A stretch of 26,343 nucleotides of DNA. Source: CAVRZY01 sp963725415. GTDB taxonomy: Bacteria > Acidobacteriota > Terriglobia > Bryobacterales > Bryobacteraceae. A program made the position numbers and the translations under genes. How positions within the stretch are numbered: position 1 is the first letter of the stretch; every line of letters begins with the position of its first letter. The notes under the pieces are model-generated. The model was given only the letters and a program-made list of their open reading frames with translations. It searched no databases and was not told where the DNA came from. Of this stretch, positions 7,898 through 16,699 are shown piece after piece. The stretch is from assembly GCA_963725415.1 (NCBI GenBank), contig CAVRZY010000311.1:1-26343 (forward strand), read 5' to 3'.

Positions 7898-8847
7898 TCA
7901 GCCATTAACAAATTGACATCTGCTTATTCTATCACCATCGAAGTCGATAACAACGCCCGCCAGAGCACCTTGGGTGTAAGAGCTTCCGGGGTTGACGCAG
8001 GTGGTCGATCCGATGCGACAGCGGTGTCTCAAGTCGTGGCAGTGGCCGTGCAAACCCAGTAGCGGCTGGTATCGCCTGATGGCGTCGAGCACCGCGGTAC
8101 TACCCACCGGCACCATGCGCGGCTGGCCGCCGTAGGAGACTATCTCCTTGTCGGGGCCGATTTCAGGCGCGAAGTCCAGACCGGTGCCGAATGGCGGGCA
8201 ATGTGAGTTAAGGATGGCCTGTCCGGGCTCGGGGAGTTGCTGCATAAGGCGATCCAGCCGGGCAGCGATCTCCAGTTCAGGGAGTCCCTTGGGCTGTGGA
8301 AAGGCGTCGAATTGCTCGCCCCGAAGCCGAGGAGCGGAACAACGCCCCGAATAAACACAATCCGCTCGTCGTGGTTTACCACGAAGGGCGAGGCATTGAG
8401 CACCTCGACGATCTGGGGTTGATCATCGTTGCCTGCCATGATGTAACACTCGACGCCCAAAGGCGAGAGCACCCGCTCGGCATCCTCGGTCCATCGGGTC
8501 ACCTGGTCAACGGCCGCATTGCGGAGAAGCTGTTCGCGATGCTCCTCATCCCGTGCGACCCGCTGGAGTTCATCTGGCTCCACAAGGGCGACGTATCGCC
8601 CGGAATCGCCCAAACTGCGCTTCACTTCAGCAAGCGCGGCCTCGGTCTCAACTAACACGGACTCGGAACCCAGGCAAACGGAATAGCCGGTCACCTCGCG
8701 TAGGATTGGCACTAAGACCTTACCCGTGAGATCGCCGCCAAACACAACAGCGTCCGCGCTGAACATCCGCGCGGCACCCAGGAACTTCCTGAAACAGACC
8801 TCCGAGCCGTGAATATCCGACGCAAAAAAGAGCCTAAACTTCTTCAC
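7898..8847 (-). CDS. calcineurin-like metallophosphoesterase (frameshifted near 8285)
   Basis: Read as one gene of about 316 residues with one frameshift. The first part (GTG 8847 onward) has DIH (D11, H13), GGD (37-39) and GND (139-141). The second part, in another frame, has SHCPP, the HGHCHD metal-binding motif and VNPGSSY near the end. Together these are the full set of calcineurin-family metal ligands. The reading switches within a region encoding SPR followed by LPELEIAARLDRL, near 8285; restoring one missing base there would join the frames. Neither half alone would bind both metals. GTG 8847 was chosen because the text upstream in that frame comes from the neighbouring GH38 gene. It is the first gene of the minus-strand operon. 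Substrate (nucleotide, phosphoprotein or other phosphoester) is unknown. Confidence 0.8.
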
Positions 8848-8926
8848 ATTAGTAAACGTTTGTCTTTGACCTATTGTTAATTCTATACCAGGCCAAACGA
8901 CCCAGCAGCACGCTGCCTTCCTGATT
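8848..8926 (-). promoter_or_regulatory. intergenic region, probable promoter of the minus-strand operon
   Basis: This 79-base gap follows the GH38 gene and precedes the first gene of the operon. It is noticeably AT-richer than its surroundings and holds TATAGAAT on the minus strand, a plausible -10 element, but no good -35 at normal spacing. No hairpin terminator for the GH38 gene was evident. Confidence 0.3.
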
Positions 8927-11900
8927 TCATTTCTTGGGCGGGGCGCGGGGCGGAGCCGGCTTGGGCGCGGCTCCTGGCGCGGGGCCAAACAGGAGGCGGA
9001 GGGTGGAGAAGGCGCGGGGCTGGAGCGGAATCGCAACGCTCGTGGCGCTGACCGCAAGGGGCGCCAGGTTGTCCTCGAGGCCGTTGGTGCGCCAGGCCGC
9101 GGCCAGCGGGAAAACCGGCGATCTCAGGCGCGCCACGCCTTTCTGCCCCGCGGTCTCTCGCAAGCGGAGAATGTAGCCGTTGCCATCCTCGGCGGGCTTG
9201 AAGGCAGTCACCTGGGCGTTGCCGGCATCGATGACGAAGAACGAGCCTTCGGCCACGGGCATGCGTTTCTTGGCCGGCCGGATCCGCACGTTGCCGGTGT
9301 CGTAATAGTTGCAGACGATGAGCGGCGAGCGCGTCTGGGCATCAAAGCGGGCCAGCTCGGCCTCCGGGAGCTGCTTGTTGCTGGTGATGGAGTAACGGAA
9401 GGTGAAGTCGCCGCCCTGCGAGGCTTTGTAGTTGGTGAACCAGTAGTTGTTCATCAGGTAGGAGAACACGTGGCCGCTCAAGACCCCGAGGCGCTTGCGC
9501 CACAGGCCCCGGTTGATGTCGGTGAGCGTCACGAGGGGCGCATCCGGCGTGGCCCAGGCGATGCTCGCTCCCGCGTCGCGGGCCACCACCAGATTCTGCG
9601 TGGCGAACCAATCGCGGCAGGCGCCCGGCAGTTGATCGTCGTTCGGGCGCACGAAGGCATTCTGGACCTGGTAGGCCAGCTCCGGCGGGGAAAGGCGGAA
9701 CGGAAACGCGAAGTAGACCGCTTCCTTGGAACGGACCTCGACTTTGCGGATGCGGTTGACGATATCGACGCGCTTGATCTGGTCGTAAACCTTCACTTCC
9801 GTCTCGATCTCCGGAACGTTCTTGGACTGCGCGCGAATGAGGATTCGACGGGCGGTGTTGTCGAGGCGTTTCGCCCCGCTCTGTCCGGTCACTTCCAACT
9901 GGGGAGGCTTCAAGGTGACCAGGTCCTGCAAAATGCGAGAATCTTCGCCGCCGGCGACGTACAGCAGCTCGTTCATCTTGTAGGGCGCCCGGCTGTCCAC
10001 CAGGTCCCGGCCGAGTTCTTTATCGACCAGCTCGGAAATGCCGCCGGTCGTGGGATCGAAGACCACGCGATAGTAGCGGGACTCGATCTGCCACGGCTTC
10101 CGGGGCGACGGACCGCTCGGGCGCTGGGGTCTCGGCCCGGCGCACGGCATAGGCTTTGTAGCCGAGTCCGGGGACACCGGCCGCGATGAACCGCAGTGCG
10201 TCATTGCCTGAGCCGTCCTTGAACCGCTCGACCGGCAGCCTCTGACCAGTGGTCAGATCGATCAGATGCCATGAGGGTTCGAGCTCGATCTCGACGGCGT
10301 CGGTGCGGGGCCACAGGTCGGGGTTGAAAACGAACAGAGTCGGCTCCTCGACGCTGATGTTCTGCGCCAGCCGGTTCAGCGAACGGAACAGCAGGTCTTT
10401 GGCAGCCCAGTGCGCGCGCCAGGCATAGGCGCGCTTGAACTCCCACTGATCCTTCACCGCCTGGCGGTCGGGCCGCGTGATGCTGTCGTGGGCGCCCCAG
10501 GTGTGCTCATCGTAGAAAAGCAGGTTCTTCCAGGCTTCCCGAAACTCGTCCGCCGGATAGGCCTGCGCCGGATCGAGGAGCGAGGCTAGCGCGGAAGCCA
10601 TCTCGGCTACCGGAAGCAGGCGCTGCGAGTCGCGGTTGAGCGCGGTCTCGGCGGCCGTCGAACCCACCCCGTCCTCCCAGTAAGCGCCCCCATCACCGCG
10701 GTAGGTGGGCAACTTCCCGGCGAAGTTCTTCGCCACGTAAGCGAAATACTCCGCGTCGGTGGCGGGAATGATTTTGGGGAACTCGTAGGCCTGGTTCCAG
10801 GCCTTCAAGATTTCTGCGTCGCCGTCGCGAATATCGGCATTATCGGTGTAAAGTCCGTAGAGGAGCACTGCATCGACGGGGTAATCGCTACGGCGATAGC
10901 GGGCCAGGAACTGCGGCAGCGTGCGGCGCAGGTGCTCTACCGAGGGATTGTCCCCCCCTAGCCGCTGCATGTGAAGATAGGAGCGGGCAAACCAGCTCAT
11001 CACGCGCCGGCCGTCCGCTCCCTCCCAGTAAAAAGGCGAGTCTTCGTTCAGGCTGCTGTTTTGGAGCAGGGGTGCGCGGGTCTGGTTGCTGCCCAGGGCA
11101 AACCCGGTGATGCCGGCGTCGGCGAGCAGCGAGGGTAGAAACCAGGTGTGGGAGGGGGTATCCGTGAGGCAGGCGAATTTCATCGGAATGCCGTACTTCC
11201 GCTGGAGGCTCTTGGCGAAGTACAGCGACCGATACATCTCCTCGCCGGTGCACAGGCCGCTCATCAGGTTCAAGTAGAAGGCATTGATACCGACCTGCTC
11301 GCGCGCCGCCAGGGCCGTGAGCTGCCGGACCCGCGCCGCACTGCGGGCATGCAGGTAATTGTCGGCCAGCCAGGCGGTTTCGAGGTTGAACTTGTAGAAC
11401 GGGAAGCGGGAAATGATGTCGATGACTCCGTCGGTGTTGCGGGCGTCGAGTTCCTGCACGTGCGGCTGGAGGTCGGTGTAGCCGATGTCGTTGTGGATTT
11501 TGAAGCCGGCAAAAATGCGCCAGCGCTTTTGGGGGTGAAACTCGCCCGTGAAGCGCCTGGTGTCGGCCCCAGTGGTGACGGCCAGTTCGTAAGACGCCGG
11601 GCCGGAGACCGCCGGCGCCTCCAGCTCGATGACCTCTTCGCCGAAATCAAAGCCGCCGCCCGGACTCTCCCCCGTAAGGGAGGCTCCGCCGACGGTGAGA
11701 GTGACGGTTGCTTTCCAGATCGGCCGCCGATGCAGCAACACAACTTCGGTCACTTCTTTCAACTGCGCGCCGCTGCGCCGGAAGAAGATGGTGGGCTCGA
11801 CGGAGGCGGTCAGTTCCGGTCCTTCGAGGGAATTTCGAAGAGAAATCGCATCGTAGTGGAAGCTGCCGCCGTCGCCGCGAAACGAGATGCCAATCTCGTT

Positions 11901-12395
11901 TTCCCCTGAGCGCAAGAAAGAAAGGTCGATGGGGATCTTGAGCGATTGCCGCGCGAAGATGGGGGTGCTGGCCTGGCGCTCATCGAGGTTGGTTCCGGGC
12001 GCGGGTTGGATGCGGAAGAAGCCGCGCTTGCTGTTCACCGTGATCTCCGCGGCGCGGGGAGCCGCGCCCAGGAAGAAACCCTCGATCAGCAGCTCGGCCG
12101 GCAGAGGCGGCGCTGGGGGAAGCGTGAACCGGATCCGGTAGACCGGGGCCTGGTCGTCGGAGGAGTCCTGCCTTTCTCTCCAGTCTTTCCCCGCAGTGCT
12201 CTTACCGATTTCGAAGGTGAGCGTCTTGGCGGCGCCGGGAGCGAACTCGTCCGAGGAGCCGTCGGGTTTCCCGATGCTCCAGATCACGTTCGGATCGGCA
12301 TCTGAGACGACGCCCCGCCCTGCAACCACCAGCAGCAGGTCCAATGACACTACACAACACAGCCGAAAGAAGCCGGATTTGTGGCACGCCAACAT
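8927..12395 (-). CDS. secreted GH38 alpha-mannosidase-like glycoside hydrolase (frameshifted near 10115)
   Basis: Read as one gene of about 1,150 residues with one frameshift. It opens with a hydrophobic signal-like segment (residues 8-28), then IWSIGKPDGSSDEF and a beta-rich region like the N-terminal accessory domains of polysaccharide lyases. The GH38 catalytic part begins about residue 300 with HNDIGYT (H301, D303, zinc ligands), continues with TDTPSHTW, and has DEHTWGA near 631. The C-terminal mannosidase-type beta domains lie in a second frame that starts around PWQIESRYYRVVF and ends at 8927. The switch falls between about 10090 and 10140. ATG 12395 is preceded closely by AGAGGA. The likely role is trimming mannose or related sugars outside the cytoplasm. 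It diverges from the DUF1080 gene. Confidence 0.85.
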
Positions 12396-12446
12396 AAGTC
12401 CTCTGGAATGGACGGATCATACCATGAGGGAGTAGGATGAATCACT

Positions 12447-13037
12447 ATGAAGAGACGTTCTATTTTGATGCTGGCAGGCCTGCTGTTGTCCGCCTGCGCG
12501 CTGTCCGCTGCGGAAGACTGGAAGAAGATGTTCGACGGCAAGACTCTCGCGGGCTGGAAGGCCAACGAGAACGACGCCAGTTGGTCCGTCAAGGACGGCG
12601 CCATCGTGGGCGACGGCGAGCGCAGCCACCTTTTCTACATGCTGGAGGAGTGCGAAAACTGCGAATTCAAGGCCCAGGTGAAGCTCAACCACGACGGGAA
12701 CTCCGGCATGTACTTCCGGGCCAAGTTCGAACAGGGCTGGCCCGCGGGATACGAAGCCCAGGTCAACAATACCAGTCCCGACTGGAGACGCACTGGCAGC
12801 CTGTACAGGTTCTCCGACGTCAAAGAGCAGCTTGTGCCGGACGACACCTGGTGGACCCAGCACATCATCGCCGACGGCAACCACATCGTCATCAAGGTGA
12901 ACGACAAGGTGGTGGTGGATTACGTGGACCAGAAGAACACCTTCCAAAAGGGCTACCTGGCGCTCCAGCAGCACAACCGGGGCAGCGTGGTGCAGTACAA
13001 AGACCTGATGATGCGGAAGCTGCCGGGGAAGAAGTAG
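12447..13037 (+). CDS. DUF1080 lipoprotein (3-keto-disaccharide hydrolase domain)
   Basis: 196 residues. The N-terminus is a lipoprotein signal with lipobox LLSAC (Cys 17). The rest is a single DUF1080 domain of the concanavalin-like fold: FDGKTLAGWK near the start, then NSGMYFRAKF, GYEAQVNN, WWTQHIIADGNHIVIKVND and a final YKDLMMRKL strand. Members are associated with hydrolysis of 3-keto-glycosides in Bacteroidota, Planctomycetota and Acidobacteriota; activity of this one is inferred. A GGAG/AGGA tract precedes the ATG. It faces the GH38 gene across a 51-base gap, so the two may share a regulatory region, and is followed 12 bases later by the SGNH hydrolase gene. Confidence 0.9.
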   Translation: MKRRSILMLAGLLLSACALSAAEDWKKMFDGKTLAGWKANENDASWSVKDGAIVGDGERSHLFYMLEECENCEFKAQVKLNHDGNSGMYFRAKFEQGWPAGYEAQVNNTSPDWRRTGSLYRFSDVKEQLVPDDTWWTQHIIADGNHIVIKVNDKVVVDYVDQKNTFQKGYLALQQHNRGSVVQYKDLMMRKLPGKK

Positions 13038-13049
13038 GGGGCTGGGCCG

Positions 13050-13709
13050 ATGTGCAGGATGATGGCTCTGGCAGTCGTGTTTGTTGGCGTGCTATGCGGG
13101 CAGAGCCAGCCCGATCCTGCCTTCGCCGTGGTTCAGGACGAGCCTGGGCTGCAGCGGGTTTTGTTGATCGGCGATTCGATCTCGATGGGTTACACTCTTC
13201 CGACTCGCAAGCTGCTCGCGGGAAAGGCGAACGTGCATCGGATTCCTGAGAATGGCGGCCCGACCACCAACGGCCTGGCGAAACTGGCGAGCTGGCTCGG
13301 CGACAGCCGCTGGGATGTCATCCACTTCAACTGGGGGCTGCACGACTTGAGGCTTGGCGAGGACGGAAAACACCAAGTGCCTGTGGAGGAGTACGAGAAG
13401 AATTTACGGGAGCTGGTGAAGAGGCTGAAAGCCACGGGCGCCGGGCTGATCTGGGCCAGCACCACGCCGGTCCCGGAAGGCAAGCTCAGCCCTCCCCGCA
13501 GAAGCGAGGATGTGCTCGTTTACAACGCCGCGGCCAAGCGAGTCATGGAGGAGAATCAAATCCCGATCGATGACTTGTACGGGTATGCGCTGCCCCGGCT
13601 GGCTGAGATCCAACGGCCGGCCAACGTACACTTCACGCCGGAAGGCTCCGAGGACCTCGCCAAGCAGGTTGCCGCCAGCATCGAGCGGGCATTGGGGAAG
13701 CGGCGGTAA
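13050..13709 (+). CDS. secreted SGNH/GDSL hydrolase
   Basis: 219 residues with an N-terminal signal sequence. Block I is LLIGDSISMG (nucleophile Ser 43), block II the ENGGPT glycine, block III FNWGLHD (Asn 94), and block V is NVHFTPEG. The usual DxxH of block V has lost its Asp (the residue three before His is Ala), so catalysis may rely on a Ser-His dyad. Such enzymes remove acetyl or other acyl groups from carbohydrates. It probably forms a two-gene unit with the DUF1080 gene 12 bases upstream. Starts at codons 4 or 5 are also possible. Confidence 0.88.
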   Translation: MCRMMALAVVFVGVLCGQSQPDPAFAVVQDEPGLQRVLLIGDSISMGYTLPTRKLLAGKANVHRIPENGGPTTNGLAKLASWLGDSRWDVIHFNWGLHDLRLGEDGKHQVPVEEYEKNLRELVKRLKATGAGLIWASTTPVPEGKLSPPRRSEDVLVYNAAAKRVMEENQIPIDDLYGYALPRLAEIQRPANVHFTPEGSEDLAKQVAASIERALGKRR

Positions 13710-13783
13710 GGGCTGCGTTTCATGAATGCGGCGGCGCATTCGAGAGGCATGACAGGCTCCGTATGGCAGGCACTTTCGCCCCC

Positions 13784-14212
13784 TCAGGCAGCCTCCTGGA
13801 TGTCGATGACGATGCGCTTGTTCAGGGCCGCGAAGGCGGACTCGATCTGGTCCAGCCGCGAGGCGTGCTGGAGGTCCAGCAGACGATCCACCTGGCGCAT
13901 GTGACAGCCCAGGCGACGCGCCAACTCCGCCTTGCGAATCCCGGCGGAACGCATCTCCCGGTAGAGCCGCACCTTGGCCTCGGTCAAGACCGGGAGCGTG
14001 ACAAAGCGCTCCCGCTTCCGCACCTTACATGGAAGAGGGATTTCACGCCGGCTGTCGATACAGTCCGCCAGAACATCCTCGAGCAGGTCCGCCGCCCGCG
14101 CCAGCGCCTCGCTCTCATCGTCTCCGAAGGTGTGAGCTTCCGGGAAGTCCGGAAACGAAACGAGAACGGTCTGATTCGTGTCGGGTTCCAGGATCACCGG
14201 ATAACGCAGCAC
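13784..14212 (-). CDS. HicB-family antitoxin-like protein with HTH
   Basis: About 142 residues. The N-terminal half is the HicB fold: RYPVILEPD, VLVSFPDFPEAHTFGDDESEAL and ADLLEDVLADCID. The C-terminal half has an HTH-like stretch (KAELARRLGCHMRQVDRLLDL) that would bind DNA. HicB normally neutralises the HicA mRNA interferase and represses the operon. No HicA is visible on either side, so this may be an orphan regulator or the remnant of a toxin-antitoxin pair. GTG 14212 places the family's usual beginning (RYPV) at the N-terminus; an in-frame TTG at 14245 would add 11 residues. Neither has a good ribosome site. Confidence 0.8.
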   Translation of the reverse strand: MLRYPVILEPDTNQTVLVSFPDFPEAHTFGDDESEALARAADLLEDVLADCIDSRREIPLPCKVRKRERFVTLPVLTEAKVRLYREMRSAGIRKAELARRLGCHMRQVDRLLDLQHASRLDQIESAFAALNKRIVIDIQEAA

Positions 14213-14372
14213 AACCGCACGACCTTCATGTGGCCACTCTTTCAACTGCGAGCTGGTGACGCGTCCAGATTACGACACATCTGTCGCACAGGTCAAGAAA
14301 GGCCGGGGGCGTGGACGCAGGACGCCAGAGCGGCTTCGACAGCGTGCAGTTCCAGGTCGGGTGCGCGACATG

Positions 14373-14415
14373 GGTAGGGCGGACCCCCGGTCCGCAGCCG
14401 GCCCCCTGGCCGGCT
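14373..14415 (+). repeat. left REP element, two hairpins with GTAG signature
   Basis: GGTAGG is followed by hairpin GCGGACC-ccc-GGTCCGC (14379-14395) and a second hairpin AGCCGGCC-ccct-GGCCGGCT (14396-14415). The first hairpin and its GGTAGG flank recur in inverted orientation at the other side of the transposase gene. A GTAG tetranucleotide at the foot of the stem is the known recognition feature of RAYT enzymes. Confidence 0.8.
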
Positions 14416-14424
14416 TGATCTGGC

Positions 14425-15048
14425 GTGAGAACACCCCTTGGTGTGGTGCACTACCAAGACGTGGCTTTCTACCGTCGGCGGCTTCCACACTGGTATCAGA
14501 TCCAACAGCCCGTCTTCCTAACTTGGCGTCTCCACGGCAGTCTACCCCCGAATCGGTGCTTCCCAGACGGCACTCTCCGGTCCGGGCAGGCGTTTGCCGC
14601 GCTGGACCGGTTGTTGGACCAGGCGCGCAGCGGTCCGTTCTATCTCCGCCAACCCGCGCTCGCTCAGATGGTGGTGGAAGCCATTCACCACAACGCCACT
14701 GTCTTGGCGCACTACACCCTGCACGCCTTCGCGGTCATGCCAAATCACGTTCACTTGCTCGTGAGCCCCCTGGTCCCTGTCCCCGGGCTGACGAAATCGC
14801 TCAAAGGGATCACTGCCAAGCGGGCCAACCACATGCTTGGACTGACGGGAAGCCCCTTCTGGCAAGAAGAAAGCTACGACCATTGGGTACGCGATCAGCG
14901 AGAACTGGAGCGGATCCGGCTCTACATCGAGCAGAATCCCGTGCGCGCCGGGTTAGTGAGGGAAGCAGGCGAGTACCGGTGGTCGAGCAGGGGATGGGCG
15001 ACCGGGGGGTCGCCCGCGGACCAGGGGGTCCGCCCTACCTTCGGCTAA
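14425..15048 (+). CDS. REP-associated tyrosine transposase (RAYT, Y1_Tnp/TnpA_REP)
   Basis: 207 residues. The HUH motif is MPNHVHLLV near residue 109. The family signature YRRRLPHWYQ...VFLTWRLHGSLP is at the start, and SYDHWVRDQRELERIRLYIEQNPVRAGL, with the catalytic Tyr, lies toward the end. RAYTs cut and rejoin single-stranded REP hairpins, and are domesticated rather than freely mobile. The gene lies between two inverted REP elements. Its last 17 or so codons are formed by the right-hand REP itself. GTG 14425 begins the frame; a later GTG is possible because the family signature starts only at about residue 16. Confidence 0.9.
   Translation: MRTPLGVVHYQDVAFYRRRLPHWYQIQQPVFLTWRLHGSLPPNRCFPDGTLRSGQAFAALDRLLDQARSGPFYLRQPALAQMVVEAIHHNATVLAHYTLHAFAVMPNHVHLLVSPLVPVPGLTKSLKGITAKRANHMLGLTGSPFWQEESYDHWVRDQRELERIRLYIEQNPVRAGLVREAGEYRWSSRGWATGGSPADQGVRPTFG
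14996..15039 (-). repeat. right REP element, inverted partner of the left one
   Basis: Two hairpins lie side by side: GGGCGACC-gggg-GGTCGCCC (14996-15015) and GCGGACC-aggg-GGTCCGC (15016-15033), followed by CCTACC. Reading the minus strand gives the same order as the left copy, GGTAGG plus the same first stem. The second stem differs completely in sequence from the left copy yet is still perfect. The element overlaps the 3' end of the transposase gene. Confidence 0.8.
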
Positions 15049-15067
15049 GCTGCGAGAATGTCTTAGA

Positions 15068-16699
15068 GTGCGCAAGGTCGCTGTATTGTTTTGTTTGGCT
15101 GTTGTGGCGGCGGCGGAGGATCGCTGGGTGGAGTTCCGCTCCGGTCCGTTCCAGGTGATGAGCAATGCGGGTGAGCGCAGCGGGCAGCAGATACTGGCGC
15201 AGCTTGAGCAGCTACGCTGGGCGCTGGGGACGGTTCTGGGCAAGCAGGATCTCAAAACTGTCTGGCCGGTTCGGGTGCTGGTGTTCAAGAAGCGGGACAA
15301 AGCCGAAGGCTTGTCTCTGAATCGCGACGCCTTCATCGGAGCCTTGCTTGCGAATGCTCCGATTCCCCGGTTGTGGCTGCGGGACTGCGCGCAGATCCTG
15401 ATCGAAGCCAACACCCGGCGGATGCCTTCCGGGATCGAAAGCGGACTGATCGATTTCTACTCGACCGCGCAGGTCAGTGGAGCTAAAATCATGGCCGGCC
15501 GGGCGCTGCCGGAATCGGAACGCAACCTGAACTGGGCGAAGATCCACCTGCTGAGCGTGGATCCGAACTACTACGGCAAGCTGCGTGTGCTGCTATACAA
15601 TCTTCAGCAGGGCGCGGAGGCCGAGCCAGCCTACCGGAATGCATTTGGCAAGACTCCGGCGCAGATCGACAAGGAAGCCGCCGCCCACCTGGCGGCGGGG
15701 AGCTTTTCGGAGACCACGCTTTCCGGCCGCCCCCTGAATCCGCAGAGGGACTTGATTGCCAAGCCGGTCAATCCACCGGTGGCTGAAGTGGCCCTGGCGG
15801 ACCTGTCGCTGGACCGGGTGGCTTACGAGGTCATCTTGAAGAGGAACCCAGGGAATGCGGCCGCGCTGGAGGGCCTGGGCCTGCTCGCTCTCCGGGAGAA
15901 GCGCGACGCAGAAGCGCGCAAATACCTGGCTGCCGCCATCGAAGCGGGTAGCGTGAGCGCTCGCGCGTGGCTCGAATACGGCCGGCCGGCGAAAGCCGCC
16001 GAGCTGAACCCCGCCTGGGCGGAACCGCACTTCTCGATGGCGCGGCAGGAGGCCGACCCGAAAATGAAAGTGTGGCATCTGAAAACCGCCACGACGCTCG
16101 AACCTCGCAACGCAGGTTACTGGCAGGCGCTGGCCGAAGCGCATTTGGCTGCGAACGAGTTTCCGGATGCCGCGAAAGCCTGGGCCGCCGCAGAACAAGC
16201 CTCGGTGGACGAAGCGCAGCGAACGCGGATCCGCGCGGCCCGGCAGGCCATCGAGCAGCAGCGGCTGGAATACGCGGCCGCCGAGCGAAAGCGCGCCGCC
16301 GAAGAGAAGGAGCGCGACTTGCAGCGGGTGAAAGCTGGGGCGCTGGCCGAGATACGGGCTGCGGAAGCCCGGGCCAATCGCGGCGCCCCGCCCACGCGGG
16401 ACGATAAGAAAGTCGAGCAGTGGTGGGAAGGGGAGGCGCCCTCGGGCAAGATGCGTGGCCGCCTCACGCACGTGGATTGCCGTCGCGGGCCGATTGTTCT
16501 GCTGCTGGAGGGGGAGGATCGCAAGTTGACGCGCCTGGTGATTCGCGATCCCAAGAGGATCGTCGTCATCGGCGGCGGGCAGCTCGATTTGAGCTGCGGG
16601 CCGCAGCGCTCGCCGCGCACCGTCGTGGTGGAGTATTTCCCCAAGAACGATCCCAAGCTGGCTACCGCGGGCGAGGTGGCCACCATCGAGTATCGATAA
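15068..16699 (+). CDS. exported TPR-containing protein
   Basis: 543 residues starting at GTG with a short signal sequence ending near AAAED. An N-terminal domain (FRSGPFQVMSNAGERSGQQ) resembles those of acidobacterial proteins in which a peptidase-like region precedes tetratricopeptide repeats. TPR-like helices run roughly from 250 to 375, followed by a charged coiled-coil stretch (about 380-440) and a beta-rich C-terminal domain. No catalytic HExxH was seen, so an enzymatic role is not supported. It would act outside the cytoplasm in protein contacts. The MFS gene begins directly after its stop codon, suggesting coupled expression. Confidence 0.75.
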   Translation: MRKVAVLFCLAVVAAAEDRWVEFRSGPFQVMSNAGERSGQQILAQLEQLRWALGTVLGKQDLKTVWPVRVLVFKKRDKAEGLSLNRDAFIGALLANAPIPRLWLRDCAQILIEANTRRMPSGIESGLIDFYSTAQVSGAKIMAGRALPESERNLNWAKIHLLSVDPNYYGKLRVLLYNLQQGAEAEPAYRNAFGKTPAQIDKEAAAHLAAGSFSETTLSGRPLNPQRDLIAKPVNPPVAEVALADLSLDRVAYEVILKRNPGNAAALEGLGLLALREKRDAEARKYLAAAIEAGSVSARAWLEYGRPAKAAELNPAWAEPHFSMARQEADPKMKVWHLKTATTLEPRNAGYWQALAEAHLAANEFPDAAKAWAAAEQASVDEAQRTRIRAARQAIEQQRLEYAAAERKRAAEEKERDLQRVKAGALAEIRAAEARANRGAPPTRDDKKVEQWWEGEAPSGKMRGRLTHVDCRRGPIVLLLEGEDRKLTRLVIRDPKRIVVIGGGQLDLSCGPQRSPRTVVVEYFPKNDPKLATAGEVATIEYR

